DNA of 64,000 bases from Brevibacterium sp. W7.2. Lineage in GTDB: Bacteria > Actinomycetota > Actinomycetes > Actinomycetales > Brevibacteriaceae. Shown here one piece after another: positions 17,051 through 27,092 of the stretch (its first letter is position 1; each line of letters starts with the position of its first letter). The translations under genes and the position numbers were made by a program. The stretch covers positions 3,224,001-3,288,000 of the forward strand of contig NZ_CP073089.1 of assembly GCF_018137945.1 (NCBI RefSeq), read 5' to 3'. The notes below the pieces were generated by a model that was not told where the DNA came from, did not search any database, and saw only the letters and a list, made by a program, of their open reading frames with translations.

Positions 17051-19327
17051 GTGAAGGTTCTCGTCATCGGGTCGGGCTCCCGCGAACACGCCCTCGTCCT
17101 TGCTCTCAGCCGCGACCCCCAGGTCGACGCCGTCATCGCCGCCCCCGGAAATCCGGGGATCGCGGCCATCGCGCACACCGCGGACGTCGACGCCTCCGAT
17201 GCCGCCGAGGTGACCGCGCTGGCCGAGCGCCTCGACGTCGATCTCGTCGTCGTCGGACCCGAGGCCCCGCTCGTCGCCGGTGTCGCCGATGCCCTGCGGG
17301 AGGCCTCGTTCCCCGTGTTCGGTCCGAGCGCGGCCGCCGCGCACCTCGAGGGGTCGAAGGCGTTCGCGAAGGAGATCATGGAGGCAGCGGGCGTGCCGAC
17401 GGCCCGGACCGTCGTCGCCTACACCCTCGACGAGGCGGCCGCGGCCCTCGACGACTTCGGTGCCCCCTTCGTCGTCAAGGCCGACGGTCTCGCCGCGGGC
17501 AAGGGCGTCGTCGTCACCGACGACCGGGAGGCAGCGCTCGCCCATGCCCGCTCGTGCCTCGAGGTCTCCGACCGCGTCGTCATCGAGGACTACCTCGACG
17601 GCCCCGAGGTCTCCCTCTTCGTCCTCTGCGACGGCACCCGGACGGTGCCGCTGGCCCCGGCGCAGGACTTCAAGCGCATCGGCGACGGCGACACCGGACC
17701 GAACACCGGCGGCATGGGGGCGTACTCGCCGCTGCCGTGGGCGCCTGCGGGCATGGTCGACGACATCGTCACCACCGTCGCCCAGCCCGTCGTCGACGAG
17801 ATGGCCCGCCGCGGAACCCCGTTCTCCGGCCTCCTCTACTGCGGTCTCGCGCTGACCTCGAAGGGCCTGCGCGTCGTCGAGTTCAACGTCCGCTTCGGCG
17901 ACCCCGAGACGCAGTCCGTCCTCGCCCGCCTGAGGACCCCGCTCGGGCAGACGCTGCTCGCCGCCGCCGAGGGCCGCCTCGACGAGGTCGGGGAGCTCGA
18001 CTGGGATCCGCGCACCTCGGTGACCGTCGTCATGGCCGCCGAGAACTACCCCGACCGGCCGACGACCGGGGACATCATCCGCGGTCTCGACGCCGCCGAT
18101 GCGCGCGAGGGCATCGACGTCCTTCACGCCGGCACGGCGCTCGCGACGGGACCCGGCGCGGGATACGCGCCGGAGGACACGATCATCACCGAGGACGTCG
18201 CCGAGACCGGGGACATCGTCACCGCCGGCGGGCGGGTGCTCTCCGTCGTCGCGCTCGGGACCGACCTCGACGAGGCGCGGGCCCGTGCGTATGCCGCGGT
18301 CGACGAGATCTCGTGGGACGGCGAGCAGCACCGCCATGACATCGCCGAGGCGGCCGCCCGGGGGCGGATCGCGCTCGCTCCCGTCTACGGGAGTGCCGCT
18401 CCTGCCACGGGCAATGCTCCTGCCGCGGGCCTCGGGACGGACGCCCCGACGCTGCCCGGGTGGACGCACGCGTACTCGGGCAAGGTCCGCGACCTCTACA
18501 TCCCCGCGGATGCCGCGGACATCGCCTCGGCCGACCGTCTCCTCATGGTCGCCTCCGACCGGATCTCGGCCTACGACTGGGTGCTCGATTCCGAGATCCC
18601 CGACAAGGGCCGCGTGCTCACGGGCCTGAGCCTGTGGTGGTTCGACCAGCTCGCCGACGTCATCGGCAACCACGTCATCAGCTCCGACGTCCCCGACGCG
18701 GTGCGCGGACGCGGACTCATCGTGAGGAACCTCGCGATGATCCCCGTCGAGGCCGTCGCCCGCGGGTACCTCACCGGCTCCGGGCTCACCGACTACCGGG
18801 CGACCGGCGCCGTGTGCGGGGTCGCCCTGCCCGCCGGCCTCGACGAGGCCGACCGGCTCGAACCGGCGATCTTCACCCCGGCGACGAAGGCCGCGCTCGG
18901 CGACCACGACGAGAACGTCTCCTTCGACCAGGTCGCCGAGACCATCGGCGAGGAGCAGGCGAGCGCGATCCGCGACCTCACCCTGGAGATCTACCGGCGC
19001 GCCGAGATCATCGCCCGGGAACGCGGCATCGTCCTCGCCGACACGAAGTTCGAGTTCGGAACCCTGTCCGACGGCACGATCGTCCTCGCCGACGAAGTGC
19101 TCACCCCCGACTCCTCGCGCTTCTGGGACGCCGACAGCTACGCCCCGGGCACCGCGCAGGCGAGCTTCGACAAGCAGTTCGTCCGCGACTGGCTGACGAC
19201 GGAGTCCGGCTGGGACAGGGCGTCGGACACTCCCCCGCCGGCCCTGCCCGCCGAGGTCGTCGAGAAGACCCGCGCACGCTACATCGAGGCCTTCGAGACG
19301 CTCACGGGCGAGACCTTCCCCGCCTGA
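17051..19327 (+). CDS. purD-purC: Bifunctional fusion: GAR synthetase (PurD) and SAICAR synthetase (PurC)
   Basis: One 758-residue frame holds two purine enzymes that are normally separate. Residues 1 to about 440 are PurD (phosphoribosylamine plus glycine plus ATP gives GAR): GSGSREHAL at the start, ATP-grasp core [27 protein letters not shown], and RFGDPETQ. Residues about 468-758 are PurC (CAIR plus aspartate plus ATP gives SAICAR): [47 protein letters not shown] and [13 protein letters not shown] 25-residue Ala/Gly/Pro linker joins them (codons near 18371-18452), with no internal stop or ribosome site. The two enzymes catalyse non-adjacent steps (2 and 7). Expression is probably leaderless from TAGGCT. 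Both active sites look intact. Confidence 0.96.
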   Translation: MKVLVIGSGSREHALVLALSRDPQVDAVIAAPGNPGIAAIAHTADVDASDAAEVTALAERLDVDLVVVGPEAPLVAGVADALREASFPVFGPSAAAAHLEGSKAFAKEIMEAAGVPTARTVVAYTLDEAAAALDDFGAPFVVKADGLAAGKGVVVTDDREAALAHARSCLEVSDRVVIEDYLDGPEVSLFVLCDGTRTVPLAPAQDFKRIGDGDTGPNTGGMGAYSPLPWAPAGMVDDIVTTVAQPVVDEMARRGTPFSGLLYCGLALTSKGLRVVEFNVRFGDPETQSVLARLRTPLGQTLLAAAEGRLDEVGELDWDPRTSVTVVMAAENYPDRPTTGDIIRGLDAADAREGIDVLHAGTALATGPGAGYAPEDTIITEDVAETGDIVTAGGRVLSVVALGTDLDEARARAYAAVDEISWDGEQHRHDIAEAAARGRIALAPVYGSAAPATGNAPAAGLGTDAPTLPGWTHAYSGKVRDLYIPADAADIASADRLLMVASDRISAYDWVLDSEIPDKGRVLTGLSLWWFDQLADVIGNHVISSDVPDAVRGRGLIVRNLAMIPVEAVARGYLTGSGLTDYRATGAVCGVALPAGLDEADRLEPAIFTPATKAALGDHDENVSFDQVAETIGEEQASAIRDLTLEIYRRAEIIARERGIVLADTKFEFGTLSDGTIVLADEVLTPDSSRFWDADSYAPGTAQASFDKQFVRDWLTTESGWDRASDTPPPALPAEVVEKTRARYIEAFETLTGETFPA

Positions 19328-19343
19328 GCGAGGAGACCCGCCC

Positions 19344-19404
19344 GACTTCAGGACGCAGAGTGTCGACGACGCACGCCGTCGTCGACACTCTGCGTCCTGA
19401 AGTC
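19344..19404. terminator. Perfect 28-bp stem hairpin downstream of purD-purC
   Basis: Arms 19344-19371 and 19377-19404 are perfectly complementary over 28 bp around a 5-nt loop (CACGC), starting 17 bp after the purD-purC stop. It can act as a terminator, but the stem is far longer than needed and no T-run follows, so a mobile or regulatory palindrome is an alternative. The following 130 bp (19405-19530) hold nothing I can recognise. Confidence 0.7.
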
Positions 19405-19535
19405 TGTTGAGAGCAGCCGCGGCGGCCCCGCCGGCCCGCGCGGCGCCGGGCCGTGCCGCGCTCCCGCGATGCCACTGGTTTCGCAGGTGTTCCATGCGGA
19501 CCATCACCGTTCACAGCGGGCCCCTTGTCTCGAAC

Positions 19536-19592
19536 AACGGATCTAGTAGACCTCACCATCGAAATCCGTTACAGTGATCGGCAACAGTGATC
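19536..19592 (+). promoter_or_regulatory. Candidate operator/promoter region of the polyamine cluster
   Basis: Two repeat structures lie 58-114 bp before the first gene of the cluster. AACGGAT (19536-19542) and ATCCGTT (19564-19570) form an inverted repeat. ACAGTGATC occurs twice in direct orientation (19571-19579 and 19584-19592). TTGTCT upstream (19525-19530) and TAG-rich sequence at 19543-19550 could be promoter elements. No regulator gene is adjacent, so any controlling protein is encoded elsewhere. Confidence 0.4.
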
Positions 19593-19649
19593 CGTGCCAC
19601 ACGTTCCGTCGGCACCGGGTCGACACGCACAAGGCGGGAATCGATATGC

Positions 19650-21146
19650 ATGCACTACTGGAACGGCGAACACCACGAGGGACGCGGAGCACCGTTCACC
19701 CTCACCAACCCCGCCACCGGTGAGGCGACCGGCGAGTACGCACTCGCCGACGCCGCCGATGTCCGCGACGCCGTCGCCGCGGCGAAGGCCGCCTACCCCG
19801 GCTTCAAGGCACTGACCCCCGGCGAGCGCGCCGACCTCCTGCTGCGCCTCGCCGACGAACTCGAGAAGCGCAGCGACGAGCTCGCCGCGCTCGAATCGCA
19901 GCAGACCGGCAAGTCGATCCGACTCGCCACCGAATTCGACGTCCCCGGCTCGATCGACAACGCCCGCTTCTTCGCCGGGGCCGCCCGGGCGCTGACGGGG
20001 CTGTCGGCGGGCACGTACTGGGAGCAGTCGACGTCGATGATCCGCCGCGAACCCCTCGGCGTCATCGGCTCGATCGCCCCGTGGAACTACCCGCTGCAGA
20101 TGGCGGCATGGAAGATCCTGCCCGCCGTGGCGGCGGGCAACACGATCGTGCTCAAGACCTCGGAGATGACGCCGGGAACCTCGCTCATCCTCGCCGAGGC
20201 GGCCACCGCAGCGGGCTTCCCGCCCGGGGTCATCAACGTCATCGCCGGTGACGGCCGGGAGGCCGGCGAAACCCTCGTCACCCACCCCGACGTCGTCATG
20301 AGCTCCTTCACCGGCTCGACACCGGTCGGCAGGCGGATCATGGAGCTCGCCGCCGCCAAGGGCAGCCGCGTCCACCTCGAGCTCGGCGGCAAGGCCCCGC
20401 TCGTCGTCTTCGCCGATGCCGACATCGAAGCCGCCGCCCGCGGCGCCGTCGCCGGCTCGCTCATCAACTCCGGGCAGGACTGCACCGCCGCGACCCGGGC
20501 GATCGTCGCCGCCGAGCACTTCCAGGCGTTCACCGACCGGGTCGCCGAGCTCATGGGCGGCGTCCGCCTCGGCGATCCCGCCGACCCGGCCACGGACATG
20601 GGCTCGCTCATCTCACTCCCCCACCGCGACCGCGTCGCCGCCATGGTCGCCCGCGCCGCGGACGCCGGGGCGACGATCCGCACCGGCGGGACGATCCCGA
20701 CGACGAACCGCCTCGGCGAGGATCTGCCGGGCACCCCGGAGACGACCGCGTACTACGCACCGACGCTCATCACCGGGATCGACACCGACGCCGAGGTGTG
20801 GCGCGACGAGATCTTCGGACCCGTGCTCGTCGCGGTCCCTTTCGACACCGACGACGAGGCGATCGCGCTGGCCAACGACACCCCGTACGGGCTCGCGGCG
20901 AGCGCGTGGACGCGGTCGACGAACCGCACCCTGCGGGCGGCCGCGGACATCGAGGCCGGCTGCGTGTGGATCAACGAGCACATCCCCATCGTCTCCGACA
21001 TGCCCCACGGCGGGTACAAGGCCTCGGGGTTCGGCAAGGACATGAGCCAGTACTCGTTCGACGAGTACACGCAGATCAAACACGTCTTCATCGACCAGCA
21101 TGAGGACCCGCATCACGCGTGGCAGGACACGATCTTCACGACGTGA
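19650..21146 (+). CDS. Gamma-aminobutyraldehyde dehydrogenase-type enzyme
   Basis: A 498-residue aldehyde dehydrogenase of the gamma-aminobutyraldehyde (PatD/YdcW-like) type, which oxidises 4-aminobutanal to GABA with NAD in putrescine breakdown. Catalytic Asn146 (WNYPLQM), Glu244 (LELGGKAP) and Cys278 (GQDCTAATR) are present; the GQDCTA form of the cysteine loop is characteristic of this subgroup. The open frame extends upstream to 19587, but the ATG at 19650 gives the normal family N-terminus (MHYWNGEHHEG) and has a weak GGCGGGAA site 9 nt before it. It leads a seven-gene plus-strand cluster with a PotABCD-like importer and a PuuB-like oxidase, which supports the polyamine assignment. Confidence 0.87.
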   Translation: MHYWNGEHHEGRGAPFTLTNPATGEATGEYALADAADVRDAVAAAKAAYPGFKALTPGERADLLLRLADELEKRSDELAALESQQTGKSIRLATEFDVPGSIDNARFFAGAARALTGLSAGTYWEQSTSMIRREPLGVIGSIAPWNYPLQMAAWKILPAVAAGNTIVLKTSEMTPGTSLILAEAATAAGFPPGVINVIAGDGREAGETLVTHPDVVMSSFTGSTPVGRRIMELAAAKGSRVHLELGGKAPLVVFADADIEAAARGAVAGSLINSGQDCTAATRAIVAAEHFQAFTDRVAELMGGVRLGDPADPATDMGSLISLPHRDRVAAMVARAADAGATIRTGGTIPTTNRLGEDLPGTPETTAYYAPTLITGIDTDAEVWRDEIFGPVLVAVPFDTDDEAIALANDTPYGLAASAWTRSTNRTLRAAADIEAGCVWINEHIPIVSDMPHGGYKASGFGKDMSQYSFDEYTQIKHVFIDQHEDPHHAWQDTIFTT

Positions 21147-21269
21147 TGGACACCCGGGCCCCGGCAGCCGATCCTGCCCGCCCGGATTCCCAGCACCCCC
21201 TCATACCCCACCACCTCGCGCCGCCATGGGCGTGCGCGGATCACAGCGACAGAGCAGTCGGGAGGACAC

Positions 21270-22871
21270 ATGGACGTTGACATCCTCGATGTCACGATCT
21301 TCGACGGACACGACATCGTGCCCGGGAATCGGGTGAGCATCCGCGGCGGAACGATCAGCGAGATCGGCACCGGACCGGCCGATAGCCCCGCGGCGGAGAC
21401 GATCGACGGGGCCGGAGGCCTGCTCACCCCCGGGTTCGTCGACGCCCACGTCCACACGTCCGGCGGCGGCCTCGAATCGCTGACGTGTGATCTCAGCGAC
21501 GCCGTCGGCGTCGACGCGGTGCGGGCGCGGATCGCCGCGCACCTGGAGACGACGGAGGGCTGGCTCACCGGCGGCGGCTGGTCGATGGCCGACTTCCCCG
21601 GCGGGGCGCCCCGCGCGGACCTCCTCGACGAGCTCAGCCCCGACCGTCCGATCATGCTCGTCAGCGCCGACCACCACTCGGCGTGGGTGAACTCGGCGGC
21701 GATGGCGCTCGCCGGCCTCGACGCGGACACGCCGACCCCGGCCGGCGGGGTCATCGAGAAGGACGACGACGGCACACCCACCGGCTGCCTCCACGAATCG
21801 GCGATGGACATCGTCGGCGCCCACCTGCCCGTCCCCACCGACGCCGAGATGCGGGCGGGGCTGCTCGCCGGGCAGGCGGAGCTCCTCGCACTCGGCATCA
21901 CCGGCTGGATGGACGCGATCATCGGCGACTACTCCGGGCACCGCGACGCCTTCGACACGTACGTGCGCGCCGTCGACGCCGGCGAACTCGCCGCCGAGGT
22001 CGTCGGCAGCCTGTGGTGGCCCCGCGACGTCACCGACGTCGACGCCCAGGTCGCGACGTTCCTCGAGCGCAAGCGCACCGCCGGGGCGTTCCGGACGCAT
22101 TCGGTGAAGTTCATGCTCGACGGCATCGTCGAGTCCCGGACCGCGGCGATGAGCGCTGAGTACACGTGCGCGTGCGGCGGCTTCGGGACGTCGTACTTCA
22201 CCCGCGACCACCTCCACGCGGCGTTCGCCGCCCTCGACGCCGCCGGCTTCGACATCCACTGCCATGCCATCGGCGACGCCGCGGTGACCGCGGCCCTCGA
22301 CGCCTTCGCCGCCGTCGCCGGCTCGGATGCCGGGCTCCGACCCGACGCCCGACACCACATCGCCCACGTCCAGGTCGTCGACCCCGCCGATGTGCCGCGC
22401 TTCGCCGAACTCGGGATCACCGCGAACCTCCAGGCCCTGTGGGCGTGCCGGGATCAGCAGATGATCGACCTCAACATCCCGTGCCTCGGTGAGGAGCGGG
22501 CGGCGTGGCAGTACCCGTTCCGGTCCTTCGCCGAGGCGGGCACCCACCTCGCGATGGGATCCGACTGGCCGGTCTCCACTCCCGATCCGTGGCAGGCCGT
22601 CCACGTCGCCGTCAACCGCTCCCACCCGGAGGAGGCCGACCCCGCACCGCTCGGACCCGACCAGGCCATCGACGTGCTCACCGCCCTGCGGGCCTACACC
22701 GCAGGCTCCGCGCACCTGCTGCGCGCCGAGCACAACGGCCGCATCCGCCTCGGCGAGCCCGCGAACCTCGCGCTCGCGAGTGCGGACCCGTTCGCCCTCG
22801 ACCCCGCCGACCTCCACACCGTCACCAACCGGCTGACCGTCTCCGGCGGCCGGATCGTCCACCGGGCGTGA
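21270..22871 (+). CDS. YtcJ-like metal-dependent amidohydrolase
   Basis: A 533-residue amidohydrolase of the YtcJ/LAF3-like (COG1574, Amidohydro_3) group. Metal-site residues are visible: His60 and His62 in GFVDAHVHT, the family Lys in [14 protein letters not shown], His residues in [12 protein letters not shown] and [10 protein letters not shown], and the Asp in [13 protein letters not shown]. The ATG has a strong GGGAGGACAC ribosome site. Proteins of this group hydrolyse assorted amides or N-acyl compounds and their substrates are mostly unknown. Its place between the aminobutyraldehyde dehydrogenase and the polyamine-type importer suggests that it releases an imported or intermediate N-acyl or gamma-glutamyl amine, but that is inference only. 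Confidence 0.87.
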   Translation: MDVDILDVTIFDGHDIVPGNRVSIRGGTISEIGTGPADSPAAETIDGAGGLLTPGFVDAHVHTSGGGLESLTCDLSDAVGVDAVRARIAAHLETTEGWLTGGGWSMADFPGGAPRADLLDELSPDRPIMLVSADHHSAWVNSAAMALAGLDADTPTPAGGVIEKDDDGTPTGCLHESAMDIVGAHLPVPTDAEMRAGLLAGQAELLALGITGWMDAIIGDYSGHRDAFDTYVRAVDAGELAAEVVGSLWWPRDVTDVDAQVATFLERKRTAGAFRTHSVKFMLDGIVESRTAAMSAEYTCACGGFGTSYFTRDHLHAAFAALDAAGFDIHCHAIGDAAVTAALDAFAAVAGSDAGLRPDARHHIAHVQVVDPADVPRFAELGITANLQALWACRDQQMIDLNIPCLGEERAAWQYPFRSFAEAGTHLAMGSDWPVSTPDPWQAVHVAVNRSHPEEADPAPLGPDQAIDVLTALRAYTAGSAHLLRAEHNGRIRLGEPANLALASADPFALDPADLHTVTNRLTVSGGRIVHRA

Positions 22872-22878
22872 CCCAGCA

Positions 22879-22914
22879 CCCTCTGCGAAACCCTCTGCGA
22901 AACCCTCTGCGAAA
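22879..22914 (+). repeat. Three perfect 12-bp tandem repeats before the importer ATPase gene
   Basis: CCCTCTGCGAAA occurs three times head to tail at 22879-22890, 22891-22902 and 22903-22914, filling most of the 50-bp gap between the amidohydrolase stop and the ATPase ATG at 22922. The last repeat supplies GAAAGG, the only candidate ribosome site for the ATPase gene. Confidence 0.9.
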
Positions 22915-22921
22915 GGCAGCC

Positions 22922-24064
22922 ATGACCACAGAAGAACGATCCGGGGATCTCGAGATCCGCGGAGTGAAGAAGGACTTCGGCGGCGTGACCGCGATCGAGA
23001 AGCTCGATCTCACGGTCCGCGAAGGCGAGTTCCTCTCCCTCCTCGGGCCCTCGGGCTGCGGGAAGACGACGCTGCTGCGGATGATCGCCGGCTTCGAGTA
23101 CCCGACCGCTGGCCAGATCCTCCTCGGCGGCACCGACCTCGTCGGCCGTCCGCCCCACAAGCGGCCGGTCAACACGGTGTTCCAGTCCTACCTGCTCTTC
23201 CCGCACATGAACATCGCCGACAACATCGCCTACGGGCTCAAACAGTCGAAGACCCCGAAGGCCGAGATCGCCGACCGGGTCCGCGAGGTCCTCTCGCTGG
23301 TGCGCATGGAGGAGTTCGCCGGGCGCAAGCCCGAACAGCTCTCCGGCGGCCAGCAGCAGCGCATCGCCCTGGCCCGGGCGCTCGTCAACCGGCCCAAGGT
23401 GCTCCTCCTCGATGAGCCGATGTCCGCCCTCGACCGGAAGCTGCGCGAGGAGATGCAGCTCGAGCTCAAGCGCCTCCACGCGGGACTCGGCACGACCTTC
23501 GTCTTCGTCACCCACGACCAGGAGGAGGCGCTGGCGATGAGCGACCGGATCGTCGTCATGTACGACGGCGTCGTCCAGCAGGTGGGCTCCGGGGAGGAGA
23601 TCTACGCGGCCCCGAACAACGGCTTCGTCGCCGGGTTCATCGGCAAGCAGAACTTCGTTCCCGTCACCGTCGCCGAGGTGGGGCCCGGTCATGCGGATCT
23701 GCGCAGTGAGAACGCGGTCCTGCGCACCTCGGCGCTGGCCCAGCGGCCCGCGACGGCGGGCACCGCGACCGCTGAGACGACGGCTCCCCTGACGACGGGA
23801 ATGACCGTGCGCGCGGCGATCCGGCCCGAGCGGCTGCGCGTCTCCGCGGTCGACCCGAGTGCGGGGACCCGCCCGAACACGGCGGTCGCGACCGTCATCT
23901 CGACGTCCTACCTCGGCGATGTCCTCCAGTACATGGTCAAGGCCGGGTCGAATGATGAGCTCCTCGCCCGGGTGCCGGCGTCGGGGGCGACGATCTTCGA
24001 TCACGGCGACGAGGTGGCCCTGTCGTGGGACGAGGATGCCGTGGCGGTGTTCGCCGATGAGTGA
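22922..24064 (+). CDS. Polyamine-type ABC importer, ATP-binding subunit (PotA-like)
   Basis: The 380-residue ATPase of a spermidine/putrescine-type importer. Walker A is GPSGCGKTT (residues 42-50), the Q-loop is in [12 protein letters not shown], the signature is LSGGQQQR, Walker B is VLLLDEP with the following [12 protein letters not shown], and the switch His is in FVTHDQEEA. Residues after about 240 form the TOBE-like regulatory domain typical of PotA/FbpC ATPases, interrupted by an Ala/Thr-rich insert. The ATPase acts at the inner face of the membrane with the two permeases encoded downstream. Its stop overlaps the start of the binding-protein gene, which starts at 24057. Confidence 0.93.
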   Translation: MTTEERSGDLEIRGVKKDFGGVTAIEKLDLTVREGEFLSLLGPSGCGKTTLLRMIAGFEYPTAGQILLGGTDLVGRPPHKRPVNTVFQSYLLFPHMNIADNIAYGLKQSKTPKAEIADRVREVLSLVRMEEFAGRKPEQLSGGQQQRIALARALVNRPKVLLLDEPMSALDRKLREEMQLELKRLHAGLGTTFVFVTHDQEEALAMSDRIVVMYDGVVQQVGSGEEIYAAPNNGFVAGFIGKQNFVPVTVAEVGPGHADLRSENAVLRTSALAQRPATAGTATAETTAPLTTGMTVRAAIRPERLRVSAVDPSAGTRPNTAVATVISTSYLGDVLQYMVKAGSNDELLARVPASGATIFDHGDEVALSWDEDAVAVFADE

Positions 24065-25217
24065 GCAGCAGCCCGTCTCCGTCCTCGCCCCACCGGCCGC
24101 CGCCCGGCGCATCACCCGCCGGGCAGCGCTCGCGGGCATCGGCGTCATCGGCCTCGGGGCGCTCTCCGCCTGCGGCAGCTCCACGGGCATGGCCGCCTCC
24201 CCGCCCACCGACGGGGAGCTCGAGGACAAGCTCAACCTCTACACGTGGGGCGACTACGACTCCCCCGACCTGCTCTCGAGATTCCGCGACGACTTCGACG
24301 TCCTCCTCCAGGTCGACTCGTACGGGTCGAACGAGGAGCTCATCGCGAAGCTCTCCTCGAGCCGCGGGACCTCCGGCTACGACGTCGTCGTCCCCACCGG
24401 TTCGCAGCTCTCCCGGTTCACCAGCCACGATCTCCTCCAACCGCTCGACCTCTCCCTCATCCCGAACTTCCAGACGATGGACCCGAACTTCATCCACCAG
24501 GACGTCGACCCGAACAACGAGTTCACGATCTGCAAGGCGTGGGGCACGACCGGGTACGCGTACCGCACCGACGTCATCACCCGGGAGATGACGTCGTGGC
24601 AGGACTTCATCGACGCCGCCCAGAACGAGGCCTCGGGCAAGACCTCGCTCCTCGACGATGCGCTCGAGGTCTCCTCGATCGGTCTGACGAGCCTGGGCTA
24701 CAGCATCAACACGACGAACGAACAGGAGATCGCCGAGGCGCGAGCGATCATCGTCGACCAGGTCGCCCCGCATGTGCGGGCGTACTTCGGCAGCGCCTCG
24801 ACGGGCATCATCCAGGGCAGCTTCACGCTCATGCACTCCTACAACGGCGACGCCCGGCAGGGCTTCGGCGAGGTCGAGGATCCCGAGAACTGGAAGTTCG
24901 TCTTCCCGACTCCCTCGGCGAACCTCTGGATGGACACGTGGGCGATCGCGACGGGGGCACCACATCCCGACGCGGCACATGCGTTCATCAACTTCATGAT
25001 CGATCCCGCCAATTCGCTCGAGCAGATCGAGTACATCGGCTACCCGATCGGCGTGCAGGGCTCCGAGGAGAAGGCGAAGGAAGCCGGTGTCGAAGGCCTC
25101 GACATGATCTTCCCGCCGCAGGAGGTCCTCGACCGGCTCGAGGCCGGGGTCTTCAACGACAAGATCCAGCTGCTCGTCGACACACTCACCGAGGCCAAGA
25201 GGAGGTCGGGAGCATGA
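24057..25217 (+). CDS. Polyamine-type ABC importer, substrate-binding lipoprotein (PotD-like)
   Basis: A 386-residue extracellular binding protein. The N-terminus has a twin-arginine motif ([11 protein letters not shown]) followed by a hydrophobic stretch and a lipobox LSAC, so it is probably a Tat-exported lipoprotein anchored to the outer face of the membrane. The mature part starts with the PotD-like [19 protein letters not shown] and carries [13 protein letters not shown] and [12 protein letters not shown]. The ATG lies inside the end of the ATPase gene (8-bp overlap), and the permease gene starts within this gene's stop. Polyamine specificity is inferred from family and neighbours; the binding-site residues were not checked against a structure. 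Confidence 0.92.
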   Translation: MSEQQPVSVLAPPAAARRITRRAALAGIGVIGLGALSACGSSTGMAASPPTDGELEDKLNLYTWGDYDSPDLLSRFRDDFDVLLQVDSYGSNEELIAKLSSSRGTSGYDVVVPTGSQLSRFTSHDLLQPLDLSLIPNFQTMDPNFIHQDVDPNNEFTICKAWGTTGYAYRTDVITREMTSWQDFIDAAQNEASGKTSLLDDALEVSSIGLTSLGYSINTTNEQEIAEARAIIVDQVAPHVRAYFGSASTGIIQGSFTLMHSYNGDARQGFGEVEDPENWKFVFPTPSANLWMDTWAIATGAPHPDAAHAFINFMIDPANSLEQIEYIGYPIGVQGSEEKAKEAGVEGLDMIFPPQEVLDRLEAGVFNDKIQLLVDTLTEAKRRSGA

Positions 25218-26119
25218 TCCCGCTGCGCAACAGAATCTTCGGGGCGGCGGCCCTGTCGTTCCCGACCTGGGCCTACGTCGTCTTCTTCTTCGTCATCCCG
25301 GTGGCGATGGTGATCTTCTTCAGCTTCGGGTACAAACCCGACATCTACACCGCGGTCTCGCTCGATGAGCTCAGCTTCGACCGCTTCCCCGAGGCGCTCA
25401 CCCCGGCGTTCATCTCGACGTTCCTCGCCACCCTGCGGATCTCCCTGCTCGGGACGTTCCTCTGCCTCATCATCGCCCTGCCGTTCGCCTACTGGATCGC
25501 GGTGAAGATCGCCCCGGCCCACCGGGGGCTGGCTCTCGCCCTCGTCATGGTGCCGTTCTGGACGAACTTCCTCGTGCGCACCCTGGGCTGGCAGATCATC
25601 CTCTCCCCCAACGGGTTCGTCTCCGAGGGGCTGATGAGCCTCGGCCTCACCGAGGACCGGCTCGACATCCTCTACACCCATGCCGCGGTGCAGATCGGCG
25701 TCGTCTACAACTACCTGCCGCTGATGATCCTGCCCCTCTTCGTCGCGATCGACCGGTCGGGCCAGAAGCTGCGGGAAGCCAGCTACGACCTCGGCGCGGG
25801 CAAGGTGAAGACGTTCCTCCGGGTCACCCTGCCGATGGCGATGCCGGGCGTGATCTCCGGCTGCCTGCTCGTCTTCATCCCGCTCAACGGCGACTACGTC
25901 ACTGCGACGGTCCTCGGCGGGGCGAGCGGATCGATGGTCGGGCAGCTCATCGCCGAGCAGTTCAACGCCGCTCAGGACTGGGCGCTCGGGGCGGCCATGG
26001 CGGTCATCCTCATCATCTCCACGCTCATCGTCGTCGGCGTCGGCTTCGCGATCCTCAAGGTCGGGCAGCTCATCGCGGCGCGCACGAACAGCGTTCCGCT
26101 GACCAACGGGAAGGCATGA
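25214..26119 (+). CDS. Polyamine-type ABC importer, permease (PotB-like)
   Basis: A 301-residue inner-membrane permease with six hydrophobic spans, first at about residues 19-40 (YVVFFFVIPVAMVIFFSFGY). The cytoplasmic EAA loop that docks to the ATPase is EASYDLGAGKVKTFLRVTLP near residue 195. A PotB-type segment, FWTNFLVRTLGWQIILSPNG, precedes it. The ATG at 25214 overlaps the binding-protein stop (ATGA) and has an AGGAGG site 9 nt upstream; its own stop overlaps the next permease start in the same way. The full set PotA-PotD-PotB-PotC is therefore translated in a coupled chain. Confidence 0.92.
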   Translation: MIPLRNRIFGAAALSFPTWAYVVFFFVIPVAMVIFFSFGYKPDIYTAVSLDELSFDRFPEALTPAFISTFLATLRISLLGTFLCLIIALPFAYWIAVKIAPAHRGLALALVMVPFWTNFLVRTLGWQIILSPNGFVSEGLMSLGLTEDRLDILYTHAAVQIGVVYNYLPLMILPLFVAIDRSGQKLREASYDLGAGKVKTFLRVTLPMAMPGVISGCLLVFIPLNGDYVTATVLGGASGSMVGQLIAEQFNAAQDWALGAAMAVILIISTLIVVGVGFAILKVGQLIAARTNSVPLTNGKA

Positions 26120-26976
26120 CCATGGCGTTCACAGCACATCGACCGCTCACCGACCGGCTGCTCACGATCTGGGGCGTCCTCGTCTTCATCTACCTCTTCC
26201 TGCCGATCATCGTCATCGTCGCGTACTCGTTCAACAACGGCACGGTGCTCGCGAACTTCGACGAGTTCGGCTTCCGCGCCTACACCTCGGGCCTGAGCAA
26301 CGACACGATCGTCAACTCGGTGATCACGAGCCTCCAGGCGGCCGTCGGCTCGTCGCTCGTCGCCACGTTCTTCGGCACCCTCGGCGGGGTCGCCCTGGCC
26401 CGGGCGAAGAGCGGCGTGTGGTGGGCCGTCGGCCTCACCGTTGTCCTCGGCATCACGCTCTTCACCCCGGAGATCGTCGACGGCATCGCGTTCCTGCCGT
26501 GGTTCGTCACCCTCGGCGTCGACTGGGGCCTCACCCCGTTCAACTCCGGCATGGTCCGCCTCATCATCTCCCATGCGATGTTCTCGATGGCCGTCGTCAC
26601 GTTCATCGTGCGGGCGCGGCTGGCGGGGATGAACCGGCAGCTCGAGGAGGCCTCGGCGGATCTCGGGGCGACCTCGTGGGCGACGTTCCGTTCGGTCACC
26701 CTGCCGATCGCGGCCCCCGGCATCTTCGCCGGCGCCCTCATGGCGTTCACGCTCAGCCTCGACAACACGATCCTCTCGAGCTTCGTGCAGCTGCCGGGCT
26801 CGACGCCGTGGCCGGTCTACATCTTCTCCGCCGTCAAGGTGGCCCTGCGCCCCGAGGTGGCGGCGATCTCGACGCTGATGTTCGTCCTCACGCTCATCGC
26901 CCTGGCGATCTGCGCGCTCGCGCTGCGCCGGTCCGGCGGCAGTTCGACGGAGATCATCAAGACCATGGCAGGATGA
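26116..26976 (+). CDS. Polyamine-type ABC importer, permease (PotC-like)
   Basis: A 286-residue inner-membrane permease, partner of the PotB-like subunit. Six spans are apparent, and the start WGVLVFIYLFLPIIVIVAYS and the following SFNNGTVLANF block are typical of PotC. The EAA loop is EASADLGATSWATFRSVTLP around residue 178. The ATG at 26116 overlaps the preceding stop (ATGA); an ATG 6 nt later is an equally good start for the protein. The end overlaps an in-frame ATG of the oxidase gene that follows. Confidence 0.92.
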   Translation: MTMAFTAHRPLTDRLLTIWGVLVFIYLFLPIIVIVAYSFNNGTVLANFDEFGFRAYTSGLSNDTIVNSVITSLQAAVGSSLVATFFGTLGGVALARAKSGVWWAVGLTVVLGITLFTPEIVDGIAFLPWFVTLGVDWGLTPFNSGMVRLIISHAMFSMAVVTFIVRARLAGMNRQLEEASADLGATSWATFRSVTLPIAAPGIFAGALMAFTLSLDNTILSSFVQLPGSTPWPVYIFSAVKVALRPEVAAISTLMFVLTLIALAICALALRRSGGSSTEIIKTMAG

Positions 26977-27092
26977 GCGCCGAGGCGGTGCGCATCCCCA
27001 CCAGCGACCATCATTCCAGCACCACCAGTGCCGTTCGGCGGACCGACCGTCGGCAGGCAGAAGCGATGCCGCAAGGCAGAAAGCGAAGTGAC

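Noticed and set aside
17036..19507. Very long open frame antisense to purD-purC
   Set aside because: Acidic/Arg-rich composition mirrors the coding strand; no motif, and the sense frame is certain.
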